Source: Acuticoccus kalidii (GTDB taxonomy: Bacteria > Pseudomonadota > Alphaproteobacteria > Rhizobiales > Amorphaceae). From it: a stretch of 64,000 nt of DNA. The DNA is taken from contig NZ_JAKGCS010000012.1 in NCBI RefSeq assembly GCF_021556395.1, positions 20,881 through 84,880 of the forward strand, in the 5' to 3' direction. Below are positions 1 to 8,020 of this stretch, piece by piece. The notes below the pieces were generated by a model, which searched no databases, was not told the origin of the DNA, and saw nothing but the letters and a program-made list of their open reading frames with translations. Positions within the stretch are counted from its first letter, which is position 1; each line of letters opens with the position of its first letter. The translations under genes were made by a program, and so were the position numbers.

Positions 1-524
1 CGCGTGGAGATGATGCGGGAGGCGGCGCCCGCCTCGCCCTTGAGGATGAGGCGCACCGCGACGGTGAGCAGCGTGATTCCGATGATGAGGAAGACGACGA
101 GGCCGGCGAACCAGATGAGCTGCGGTATCGCGGTGGGCACTTGCAGCGCCGACTGGCCGCGCGAGCCCGATTGTATCGATTGCTCGAACACGCCGTAGCC
201 ATGCCAGGTGACGAGGGCGAAGAAGGCGAGGAAGAGCGCGATGCCGACAATGTCGAGTGTGAGGCGCAGGGCCTGCGGGAAGGTGCCGTAGAGGGAATCG
301 ATCCGGATGTGCGCCCGCTCGATGAGCGCCGCCCCGAGCCCCCAGGCCGAGGCGATCGCGAGGGCGTAGCCGGCCAGCTCGTCCGCGCCGCCGATCGACA
401 TCAGGAAGAATTTGCGCAGGACGACATCGACCCCGATGAGGAGCGCGGCAATGAGGATCAGCGCGCCTCCGAACCAACTGCTCCACCGCGCGAAGGCGCG
501 TAGCGCGTTCATCGTTCCGTCCAT
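1..524 (-). CDS. dctQ: TRAP transporter small permease (DctQ), cut by window edge
   Basis: Small membrane subunit of a TRAP secondary transporter in the inner membrane. Reading leftward from ATG at 524 (GGGAG about 7 nt upstream), 174 residues are visible with no stop before base 1. Hydrophobic segments lie near residues 17-35, 50-65, 95-115 and 140-160. The family-like stretch GGADELAGYALAIASAW is followed by an ERAHIRID loop. Typical family length is 160-190 residues, so only the C-terminus is missing. It lies 130 bp downstream of a dctP gene on the same strand, and the large permease gene should follow beyond the left edge. The family is certain; the substrate is unknown. Confidence 0.85.
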   Translation of the reverse strand, partial: MDGTMNALRAFARWSSWFGGALILIAALLIGVDVVLRKFFLMSIGGADELAGYALAIASAWGLGAALIERAHIRIDSLYGTFPQALRLTLDIVGIALFLAFFALVTWHGYGVFEQSIQSGSRGQSALQVPTAIPQLIWFAGLVVFLIIGITLLTVAVRLILKGEAGAASRIIST

Positions 525-654
525 GGGCGATCTCCCGTCGTCCGAATGAGGGGCGGCGTTCGCCGCGAGGCGCACGAACGTTGTTGCAAGAGGCCGTTTG
601 CCGGGGGGGTCGGGCGGCGCCGCGCCGGTCGTGGCGTGGCGCCGCTCGGTGGCG

Positions 655-1704
655 TCAGGGGAGCGGGGCTTCGAGGTCGAGCTTGGCGCCGACCGTCTCG
701 TTCCATTCCTTCACGCAATCGGCGCCGCAACGGGACGCCCAGCCGGCGAGGACGGCGCCTTCGACGAGCTCCTTGTGCATCTCGCTCTCCTCGTCCTTCA
801 CGGGGACGATGGTCGAGGTGGCGAGCTTGCCCATCGTGCACGGCTCTTGGCCGGTGTTGCAGTTGTCCGCCTCGCTGGTCGACGTCTTGATCGTCTCCCA
901 CATCTTGTCTTCGTAGGCGGCCGTCTGCTCGAGGAAGAATTCCTTCGTCGCGTCGTCGAACTTGTTCCAGGTGTTCAAGTTGACGGCGAGAACGTTGATG
1001 CTCCACCCGAGCGACATCGGGTAGATCGAGTCCGTGACTTCGTTCCACCCGGCGGTGTTGCCGGACAGGCTGCCCGTCACCGCGCAGTCGACGACGCCGT
1101 TATTGAGGGCGGGGACGACTTCGGCGAAGGCCATCGACACGGCGGTCGCGTCGAGACCGGCGAGGAAGTCGCGCATCGTGTTGTTGAAGACGCGCACCTT
1201 CTTGGCCTTCAGCCCGTTCAGCCCGTCGACGACCTCGCGGCACCAGAAGACCTGCGGGGTGTTGCCACCGATCGCGAGGAGCTTGGCGTTCCAGTCTTCC
1301 TGGAGGATGCGGTCGATCACGTCGCGATAGGCATCGCACGCGGCGCGCGCCTCGTCGGGCGTCAGGGTGAGGCCGGCGAGGTCGCAACCCTCGAAGCGGG
1401 GGTCGTCACCGGCCATCTTGGAGATGTCCATCCCGGCAAAGTCCATCACGCCGAGCTTCAACAGGCGCAGCATGGTCTTGTCGTCGATGCCCATCTGGTC
1501 GAGCGGGGTCACCTGGGCCGTGATCTTGCCGCCGGAGGCCTCCGGGATCGTCTCACTCCAGAACGGGACCTCGTCCACGATCGAAACCGGCGTGGCGCTG
1601 TTGAGGCCGATTGCCTTGAGTTGCAAGGTCGGCAGATCCTGCGCCGAAGCGCTGGAGATTAGTCCGAGGCTGGCGGCCGCCAGTGCAATGGTCATCTTGT
1701 TCAT
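655..1704 (-). CDS. dctP: TRAP transporter substrate-binding protein (DctP family)
   Basis: Periplasmic solute receptor that hands substrate to the DctQ/DctM permease. ATG at 1704 is chosen because GGAGG lies 7 nt upstream; an upstream TTG at 1743 has no such support. The signal peptide is MNKMTIALAAASLGLISSAS, with cleavage near SAQ. The stretch KKVRVFNN holds the Arg that in this family usually salt-bridges a carboxylate, which suggests an organic acid ligand (family knowledge). The mature protein has about eight cysteines, including NCNTGQEPC and SRCGADC, which is many for a DctP receptor and suggests disulfides. First gene of a dctP-dctQ(-dctM) operon running off the left edge. Confidence 0.9.
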   Translation of the reverse strand: MNKMTIALAAASLGLISSASAQDLPTLQLKAIGLNSATPVSIVDEVPFWSETIPEASGGKITAQVTPLDQMGIDDKTMLRLLKLGVMDFAGMDISKMAGDDPRFEGCDLAGLTLTPDEARAACDAYRDVIDRILQEDWNAKLLAIGGNTPQVFWCREVVDGLNGLKAKKVRVFNNTMRDFLAGLDATAVSMAFAEVVPALNNGVVDCAVTGSLSGNTAGWNEVTDSIYPMSLGWSINVLAVNLNTWNKFDDATKEFFLEQTAAYEDKMWETIKTSTSEADNCNTGQEPCTMGKLATSTIVPVKDEESEMHKELVEGAVLAGWASRCGADCVKEWNETVGAKLDLEAPLP

Positions 1705-2118
1705 CCGACACCTCCGTGGTCCTGAGCCGCACCAAATATCCAATAGATATATTTCGTGCAGTCAAGCGTGGTTGTGGTCGAAAATGGCGGATTGCCTGGA
1801 TGTTGGGCCGACTGCGCGCCGAACGGGCGGCCTCTGCCCGCAACTTGCGCGCGGTTGTGCGGCGCAACAGTCGCGCCGCATTCCGTCGGCCTCGGACCGC
1901 CGCCGACGAGGCGGGTCGGTGCAACCGCTTCAGAAACTTGAGGTTTTGGTCAAGATGGCCGGGGGCGGCATGTGTTCGCGCGTGCGGCATCGCCGGGCGG
2001 TCGGCCGGGTCCTTGATCGACTTCGCCGGGGTGGGACGAGCATTGCGGAGCGGCGCTCGGATTTTATCGAAGGCCGGTGGCCGGCCCTCCGGGGAATTGC
2101 CCCAGACGGCCCGCCGGG
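1705..2118. other. Intergenic region upstream of the first dctP operon
   Basis: A 414-bp stretch between the MFS gene (ends 2119) and the dctP start. No convincing gene is seen: overlapping reading frames are Arg-rich and lack ribosome sites. It should hold the dctP promoter. An AT-rich near-palindrome, AAATAT..ATATTT, lies at 1734-1754, about 30 bp upstream of the dctP ATG; it could be an operator or part of the promoter, but symmetry is weak. Confidence 0.4.
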
Positions 2119-3351
2119 TCAGCCGCGCCGGGCGCCGAGAAGGGCCCAGGCGAAGGCCGCGAGCTGGGCGAGGAAGAGCGCGCCGAGGCCGAGCGGAAAG
2201 GCCGAGGTGTCGATCCGGCCGGTGGCTTCGCTCTGATAGAGACCGAAAAACACCCCGAGCCCATACTGGACCGCGAAGGTCGACAGGATCACGACCGTGT
2301 TCATGCAGCTATTGGAGCGCCCGACAAAGGCGACCGGCACCCCCCGCGCGACGAGCGCGTAGGAGAGCGTGACCGCGTTGTAGGTGAGCGCGAAGAGGAT
2401 CCAGAAGGCGATCGAGAGGTCGCCCGACGACAGGAGGAGCCCCGCCTGGGCGAGGAGGAACAGGCCGGCGCTGCCGAGCACGACATGGCGAAGGTGCAGG
2501 CCGACCCGTTCGGCGACGAGGCTCGCCCAGCCGCCCGCGGCGGAGCCGGCGGTCAGCGCCACCGCCATCGCGGTCAGCGTCAGCGCCACGGCCTCGCGAT
2601 CCTGAAGGCCGACATCGCGCAGCCAGGCCGACGCCCAAAGGCCCTGCATCGAGCTCCCGGTCGCGAAGGTGAGGGCGGTCAGGGGAAGATAACGGCCGAA
2701 CGCCGGATTGCGGACCACGGTGGCGATGCCCGCGATCCGCTCGCCCCAGTTCACCGTGCTGCGCACGGGCGGATCGGGGACGACGCGGGCGATGGAACCG
2801 GCGAGGACGAGTGTCGCGGCGGCGATGATCGCAAAGAGGGTGCGCCAGTCCATCACCATGAGGGCAAGGTCGACGGGCGCGGTCGCCGCGAGGGTCCCGA
2901 GCCCACCGGCGGCGAGATAGAGGCCGTTCGCAAACGGCGCACGCTCCGGCGCGAGCCACAGAGCGGCGGCGTGGAAGGCAGCCATCAGGCAACCGCCGAG
3001 CCCGATGCCGATCAAGGCACGGGCGATCGACAGGATCGCGACGTCCTCGCCGATCGCGAAGAGGCCGATGCCGGCCGCCGCGATCACGAGGAGGCTCGCC
3101 TGCACGCGGCGGGGGCCGTAGGCGTCGAGGCAGAGGCCGATCGGCACCTGCATCAGGCCAAGGCCCAGAAAGTAGGTCGCGGTGAGGAGGCCCAGCGCAG
3201 AGGGGCCGAGGCCGAGATCGCGCTCGAGCACGGGCGCCAGGATCGCGTTCACCGACCGGAAGAACAGCGACAGGAAATAGGCGATGCCGAAGAGGGCGAG
3301 GACGGCGGCGAGCCGCCGTCCGACGAGGGCCCCGGTGACGGGAGGCGTCAT
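2119..3351 (-). CDS. MFS transporter
   Basis: Integral inner-membrane carrier of 410 residues with about twelve hydrophobic segments, typical major facilitator superfamily length. The loop after TM2, near residue 80 (DAYGPRRVQ), matches the MFS signature loop. The start ATG at 3351 is 1 bp beyond the dctM stop, so it is the last gene of the catabolic TRAP/hydantoinase operon. A role as alternative importer or as exporter of a pathway product is inferred from position only; the substrate cannot be read from sequence. Confidence 0.85.
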   Translation of the reverse strand: MTPPVTGALVGRRLAAVLALFGIAYFLSLFFRSVNAILAPVLERDLGLGPSALGLLTATYFLGLGLMQVPIGLCLDAYGPRRVQASLLVIAAAGIGLFAIGEDVAILSIARALIGIGLGGCLMAAFHAAALWLAPERAPFANGLYLAAGGLGTLAATAPVDLALMVMDWRTLFAIIAAATLVLAGSIARVVPDPPVRSTVNWGERIAGIATVVRNPAFGRYLPLTALTFATGSSMQGLWASAWLRDVGLQDREAVALTLTAMAVALTAGSAAGGWASLVAERVGLHLRHVVLGSAGLFLLAQAGLLLSSGDLSIAFWILFALTYNAVTLSYALVARGVPVAFVGRSNSCMNTVVILSTFAVQYGLGVFFGLYQSEATGRIDTSAFPLGLGALFLAQLAAFAWALLGARRG

Positions 3352-3352
3352 C

Positions 3353-4645
3353 TCAATAGAGGCTGTTCGGCAAGAGGAGGGCGATGCCGGGCAAGAGGGT
3401 GAGGATCGCGACGCCGGACAGAAGGATCAGCCAGAAGGGCAGCGAGGCGCCCGCCGCCTGCAACAGCGTCACCCGGTTCCCGGTGATGCCGGACAGGACG
3501 TAAAGGTTCATGCCGACCGGCGGGGTGAGCATCCCGATCTCGATCAGGATGGTGATGACGACGCCGAGCCAGACCGGATCGTAGCCGACGCCGGTGAGGA
3601 CGGGGAAGACGATCGGCAGCGTCATCAGCATCAAGGAGATGCCGTCGAAGAAGCAGCCGAGGATCAGATAGAAGATACTGACGGCGACGAGGACGGCGAG
3701 CGGGGAGAGGTTCATCGATTCGATCCAGCTGAGCACCTGGAGCGGCAGGCCGAGGATCGACATCGCCTGCGCGAGGATGAGTGCCCCCATCATCACGACG
3801 CCGATCGAGACGAAGACCTGCACCGAATCGATAAAGGCCGCCCAGAGCTTGCGCAGGGTGAGATCGCCCCACAGGAAGCCGAGAACGATCGACGCGCCGA
3901 CGCCGAGACCCGCCGCCTCGGTCGGCGTCGCGAGGCCGAGATAGATCGTGCCGAGGACCGCGAACACCAGGAACCCGATCGGCCAGATCGGCAAGAGGAT
4001 GCGCAGCGCCTTGCCGAGGCTCCAGTTCGGATCGTCATTGTCGGGCACGGTGCCTTTGCGGCGGGACAGGACGAGGCCGATATAGGCCATCATCATCGCC
4101 GCCAACATGATCCCCGGCAGGATGCCGGCGAGGAAAAGCTGACCGATCGAGACCTGCTGCGTCGCCCCGTAGATGAGGAGCGAGAGCGAGGGCGGGATGA
4201 GGAGGCCGAGGGTGCCGCCCGCCGCCAGCGTGCCGACGACGGCGCGCGGATCGTAGCCGCGTTTCTCAAGCTCGGGATAGGCGACCGAGCCGACCGCAGC
4301 GGCGGTCGAGGTCGAGGCGCCGGAGACCGCGCCGAAGAGGGTCGACACCGCGATATTGGTGTGCAGGAGCTGACCCGGAACGCGCGAGAAGAGCGGCGAG
4401 ATTGCCGTATAGAGCCGGCCGGACACGCCGCTCACGAGCATGATCTCGCCCATGAAGATGAAGAGCGGCACGGCGCTCAGCGTGAAGTCGGTGAAGACGT
4501 TCCAGACCGCGGTGACGCCGAGATCGGCCGCCCCGCCGACGACGAAGTGCAGGATCGCAAGGCCCGTCATGGCGAGGCCGAGCCCGATCGGAATGCCCGT
4601 CAGCGCCGTGACGATGAAACCGGCGAGGATGATCAACCAAACCAT
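3353..4645 (-). CDS. dctM: TRAP transporter large permease (DctM)
   Basis: Large membrane subunit (430 residues) that forms the substrate pathway of a TRAP transporter. ATG at 4645 starts the family-typical hydrophobic N-terminus MVWLIILAGF; the longer open frame upstream is Arg-rich and overlaps dctQ. Around residues 120-170 it shows GAVSGASTSTAAAVGSVAYP and GLLIPPSLSLLIYG, matching the conserved DctM loops. About eleven to twelve membrane segments. It sits 4 bp downstream of dctQ and 1 bp upstream of the MFS gene, so it is translated as part of the same operon. Confidence 0.93.
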   Translation of the reverse strand: MVWLIILAGFIVTALTGIPIGLGLAMTGLAILHFVVGGAADLGVTAVWNVFTDFTLSAVPLFIFMGEIMLVSGVSGRLYTAISPLFSRVPGQLLHTNIAVSTLFGAVSGASTSTAAAVGSVAYPELEKRGYDPRAVVGTLAAGGTLGLLIPPSLSLLIYGATQQVSIGQLFLAGILPGIMLAAMMMAYIGLVLSRRKGTVPDNDDPNWSLGKALRILLPIWPIGFLVFAVLGTIYLGLATPTEAAGLGVGASIVLGFLWGDLTLRKLWAAFIDSVQVFVSIGVVMMGALILAQAMSILGLPLQVLSWIESMNLSPLAVLVAVSIFYLILGCFFDGISLMLMTLPIVFPVLTGVGYDPVWLGVVITILIEIGMLTPPVGMNLYVLSGITGNRVTLLQAAGASLPFWLILLSGVAILTLLPGIALLLPNSLY

Positions 4646-4649
4646 GATC

Positions 4650-5165
4650 CTACTCCGCCCCGCGGTGCGCGTGTTCGGCGATCGTGTGCGCGCCGCCCGG
4701 CTCGATGATCCGCAACGCGGCGGCAAGGCCCGACAGGAGGCACGAGACCGGCAAAACGGCCGTCCACGGCCACAGGATGAGGCGGCTTCCGGCGCTGCGG
4801 GCGTCGAGGGCCAAGGTGGTCTCCAGATATTCGAGTGTGAGGGTGCCGAACCAGATGCAGAAGACGAGGATCAGCGCGTAGGCGATGCGGTCGAGATTGC
4901 GCCGCGCCGCGCCCTTCAACAGGTCCGGGACGATCGTCACCGAGATGTGTGCGCGACGCATCGTGCAGACCGGCAGGCCGACGAAGATCATCGCGGTAAA
5001 GAGAAGGCCGACCAACTCCTCGGTGAAGGCGAAGGGAGAGCCGACGAGATAGCGCATGATGGCGGAGAGCATCACGAAGCCCGCCATCAGAATGGCAAGA
5101 ATAGCCGCAAGACCTGCAAAGATCGCGGCCAATCGATCGGCCCAGCGTAAAACACCCGTCATCAC
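4650..5165 (-). CDS. dctQ: TRAP transporter small permease (DctQ)
   Basis: 171-residue membrane protein with four predicted helices and the DctQ-like central stretch FAFTEELVGLLFTAMIFVG followed by MRRAHISV. Two ATG codons in tandem (5165 and 5162) start the frame. It lies between dctP (separated by a hairpin terminator) and dctM (4 bp gap). It pairs with DctM to form the membrane part of the transporter that receives ligand from the DctP encoded at 5241-6287. Confidence 0.9.
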   Translation of the reverse strand: MMTGVLRWADRLAAIFAGLAAILAILMAGFVMLSAIMRYLVGSPFAFTEELVGLLFTAMIFVGLPVCTMRRAHISVTIVPDLLKGAARRNLDRIAYALILVFCIWFGTLTLEYLETTLALDARSAGSRLILWPWTAVLPVSCLLSGLAAALRIIEPGGAHTIAEHAHRGAE

Positions 5166-5190
5166 CGACTCACTTCTCCTCGATGCACTT

Positions 5191-5233
5191 GGTCAAAAAG
5201 AAAAGGCCGGCGGCAGGATCAACCGCCGCCGGC
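5191..5233 (-). terminator. Rho-independent terminator between dctP and dctQM
   Basis: GCCGGCGGC (5206-5214) pairs perfectly with GCCGCCGGC (5225-5233) around a 10-nt loop. In the minus-strand transcript this is followed by a U-rich run (TTTTCTTTTT, 5195-5204). Position just after dctP and before dctQM suggests partial termination that gives more receptor than permease, as is common in binding-protein transporters (inference). Confidence 0.8.
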
Positions 5234-5240
5234 GCAGGAA

Positions 5241-6287
5241 TTATTTATTGATGGCGTTCGAGATGGTCTCGTAATTCGCCTGCGCAGCCTCGCCGCCACC
5301 GTCGGCGAGTTCCTTCCAGGTCTCGCGGGCGGCGTCGACGAAGGCCTGCTGATCGGCCTCGGGGAAGGGGTCGAGCAGCGTTCCGCCGTCGGCCTCGAAG
5401 ACCTCGAGGGCCTTCTTGTCGTTGACGCCGCTGAGATAGGCCTCGAACGATTCCGCCTCCGCCTTCTTGGCCGCGTCCCGCACGATCTCCTGCGTCTCGG
5501 GCGGCAGCGCGTCGAACGCCGTCTTCGAGGCGAGGATGTTCAGCGGGTGGAGGACATAGGGGAAGAGGTAGCTCGCATAAGGCGCCACTTCCTGGAGCGA
5601 CACCGTCACGGCGAGGCCGATCGGGTAGACCGCGCAGTCGACGACACCCGTCTGCATCGCGACATAGAGGTCGTTCTGACCGACGATCTGCGCCGAGACG
5701 CCGAGCTTCTTGAACACGTCGACGTGGAATTGCTCCCACACGCGGACCTTCTTGCCGCGCAGCTCGTCGAGCGTGTTCACCGGCTCCTTGCACATGATGT
5801 GCGTGTCGCGCACCGCATGACCGACGAAGCCGAGAAGCTCGATGCCCGCCTCGTCATAGGTCTCGCCGTAGATCTCGGAGAGCTCCGGCAGGATCTCCTG
5901 CAGCATCTCCGGCTGGGAGACGACGCCGGGCGGCAAGGTGAAGGCGTATTGCGGCTTGTCGCGGGTGAGGTAGCCCGGATAGAGGCCGGCGGCCTGGATG
6001 ATGTTGCCGCGCGGCAGGAAGCGGAGCATGTCCGCGTCCTTCACGCCGAGGCTACCGCTCGGAAAGAGCTGGATCTGAAGCGCGTCGCCGGCGTTCTCGT
6101 TCACCGTGTCGACGAAGGTCTGATAGGCCTGCGCCTCGGGACGCGCGGGAACCCAGACGATGTGCATCTTCCAATTGGCGTCCGCCGCGGATGCAGGGGC
6201 CGTGTCGGCCATCAGGCCGAACGCCGCTGTGCCGGCGACGATCGCCGTTGCGGCGGCACGGGTCAGTGCCTTGTGGTGCCGTCTCAT
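5241..6287 (-). CDS. dctP: TRAP transporter substrate-binding protein (DctP family)
   Basis: 348-residue periplasmic receptor. An N-terminal Arg/His-rich start is followed by a hydrophobic stretch and cleavage near PASAADAN. The stretch RGKKVRVWEQF near residue 185 holds the conserved ligand Arg of DctP receptors. The gene lies 50 bp downstream of hyuB and upstream of dctQM, so the ligand is probably the substrate of the adjoining HyuAB enzyme or a close precursor (inference). The receptor has only a few cysteines, unlike the one at 655-1704. Confidence 0.92.
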   Translation of the reverse strand: MRRHHKALTRAAATAIVAGTAAFGLMADTAPASAADANWKMHIVWVPARPEAQAYQTFVDTVNENAGDALQIQLFPSGSLGVKDADMLRFLPRGNIIQAAGLYPGYLTRDKPQYAFTLPPGVVSQPEMLQEILPELSEIYGETYDEAGIELLGFVGHAVRDTHIMCKEPVNTLDELRGKKVRVWEQFHVDVFKKLGVSAQIVGQNDLYVAMQTGVVDCAVYPIGLAVTVSLQEVAPYASYLFPYVLHPLNILASKTAFDALPPETQEIVRDAAKKAEAESFEAYLSGVNDKKALEVFEADGGTLLDPFPEADQQAFVDAARETWKELADGGGEAAQANYETISNAINK

Positions 6288-6337
6288 TTCAGCTCCTTCC
6301 TTATGGTGTCAGTTCGCTCGCAACCCCCGGCCGATTG

Positions 6338-8020
6338 TTATCGGTCCGTGAGGCCGTACACCTTGCGCGCCTCCTCGGGGGAGACCTTGCCGTTGGCCCG
6401 GTCCGCCTCGATCGCCTCGCGCCGACGCTCCGCCGGAGCGCCGAACCCGCCGCCGCCCGCCGTCTCGATCACCACGCGGTCTCCCGGAAAGAGCCGCGTC
6501 ACCAGCTTGGACGGGATCACCTCGTCTTCCCCGCTGGCGCGGTGGATGACGCTGCGGGCCATCATGCCGGATTCGCCCCCTTCCGCGCCCGCCGGGGCAC
6601 AGAAGTGCCGCTCGCCGCGGTGGGTGAAGACGACCTCGCCCTCGAGCACTTCGTATTCACGATAGATGCCGAGACCGCCGCGCTGACGCCCGGCGCCGCC
6701 CGAATCGCGGCGCAGGCGCGTCGCGTTGATGCGGATCGGGGCATCCCGCTCGAAGGATTCGACGGGGAGATTCATGCAGTTGGTGGCGTCGGTCTCGATC
6801 ACGTCGACGCCGTCGCTGTTCGGACCCGCGCCGCTGCCGCCGGCGATCAGCTCGCCGACCACATAACGCCGTCCGTTGGGGCGCATCCCGCCGAACATCA
6901 GAGCGAGCATCTCGCCCGCAGCGTCGGCGCCGACCACCTCGGGTCGCACTTCCCGCAGCGCGCCGAGGATGGCGCCCGTCGCCCGCTTGATCGTCGCGGT
7001 GCGCGAGTTGACCGGGGCGGGCTCGACCGGGTTGAGGATGCTGCCCTTCGGAAGGTTGAGCTCCACCGCGCGGAAACAGCCGCCATTCGTCGGAATGTGC
7101 GCGCCGGTGATGGTGCGCAGCGCATAATAGGCCGCGGCCTGCGAGCCGGACGGCACGACGTTGAAGGGGCCGCGCACCTGCGCGTTGGTGCCGGTGAAAT
7201 CGCACGAGAAGGTGCCGTCTTTGATGGTCACGGCGACTTCGATGCGGATCCGCTTGTCGAGCTCGATGCCGTCATTGTCGTTGAAATCGACATAACGGTA
7301 GGTGCCCTCGGGGATCTGGGTGAGGGCCTCGCGGGTCATCTGCTCGGAGCGGTCGAGAAGGTCGGCGAAGATCGCCGTCATCATGTTGCGGCCATAGGTC
7401 TTGGCGACCTCGGCGACGCGCTGCGCGCCGACCGTGCAGGCGGACACCTGGGCGTGGATGTCGCCCATGAAGGTGTCCGGGATGCGGCTGTTGAGGCGCA
7501 GGATCTTGATGACGGTTTCGTCGAACTTGTCCGGCCCGTCGCGGAATTTCAGCGGCGGGAGGCGCAGCCCCTCCTGATAGATCTCGGTCGCGTTGGTCGG
7601 GATCGAGCCCGGCGCCATGCCGCCGACATCCTGGTGGTGGGTCATCGTCGCGGCGAAGGCGATGGGCCGACCGTCGGCGAAGATCGGCATCACGAGGGCG
7701 ATGTCGGGAAGGTGGGTGCCCCCGAGATAGGGGTCGTTCATCAGATAGATGTCGCCCTCCTTCATGGTGGAGGGCGGGAACTCGGTCGAGATCCGCTTCA
7801 CGACGGGGATCATCGTCGCGAGGTGGATCGGGATCGCGACCGCCTGGGCGAGCGATTCACCTTCGAGGGTGAAGAGGCTCGCGGACGCGTCGAGGCCCTC
7901 GCGCACGATCGGCGAGAAGGACGAGCGCAGCAGCGTCGATTCCATCTCGTTGGCGATGCCGTCGAGCTTGTTGCGCACCACCTCGACGGTGATCGGGTCG
8001 AGCTTCGTCTCCTGGGTCAT
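6338..8020 (-). CDS. hyuB: Hydantoinase B/oxoprolinase family subunit (HyuB)
   Basis: 560-residue cytoplasmic subunit of an ATP-dependent cyclic-amidase (the N-methylhydantoinase, 5-oxoprolinase and acetone carboxylase superfamily). Family-like stretches are NDPYLGGTHLPDIALV, THHQDVGGMAPGS and the Gly-rich ETAGGGGFGAPAERR near the C-terminus. Length is usual for HyuB (510-600). Its ATG at 8020 overlaps the hyuA stop (TAATGA), so the two subunits are translationally coupled. The exact ring substrate cannot be told from sequence; hydantoins, N-methylhydantoin and 5-oxoproline are family options. Confidence 0.92.
   Translation of the reverse strand: MTQETKLDPITVEVVRNKLDGIANEMESTLLRSSFSPIVREGLDASASLFTLEGESLAQAVAIPIHLATMIPVVKRISTEFPPSTMKEGDIYLMNDPYLGGTHLPDIALVMPIFADGRPIAFAATMTHHQDVGGMAPGSIPTNATEIYQEGLRLPPLKFRDGPDKFDETVIKILRLNSRIPDTFMGDIHAQVSACTVGAQRVAEVAKTYGRNMMTAIFADLLDRSEQMTREALTQIPEGTYRYVDFNDNDGIELDKRIRIEVAVTIKDGTFSCDFTGTNAQVRGPFNVVPSGSQAAAYYALRTITGAHIPTNGGCFRAVELNLPKGSILNPVEPAPVNSRTATIKRATGAILGALREVRPEVVGADAAGEMLALMFGGMRPNGRRYVVGELIAGGSGAGPNSDGVDVIETDATNCMNLPVESFERDAPIRINATRLRRDSGGAGRQRGGLGIYREYEVLEGEVVFTHRGERHFCAPAGAEGGESGMMARSVIHRASGEDEVIPSKLVTRLFPGDRVVIETAGGGGFGAPAERRREAIEADRANGKVSPEEARKVYGLTDR

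Noticed and set aside
1734..1754. AAATAT..ATATTT near-palindrome as a firm operator
   Set aside because: Only the outer six bases match; it may be just the AT-rich part of the dctP promoter, so it is mentioned only as a weak candidate.
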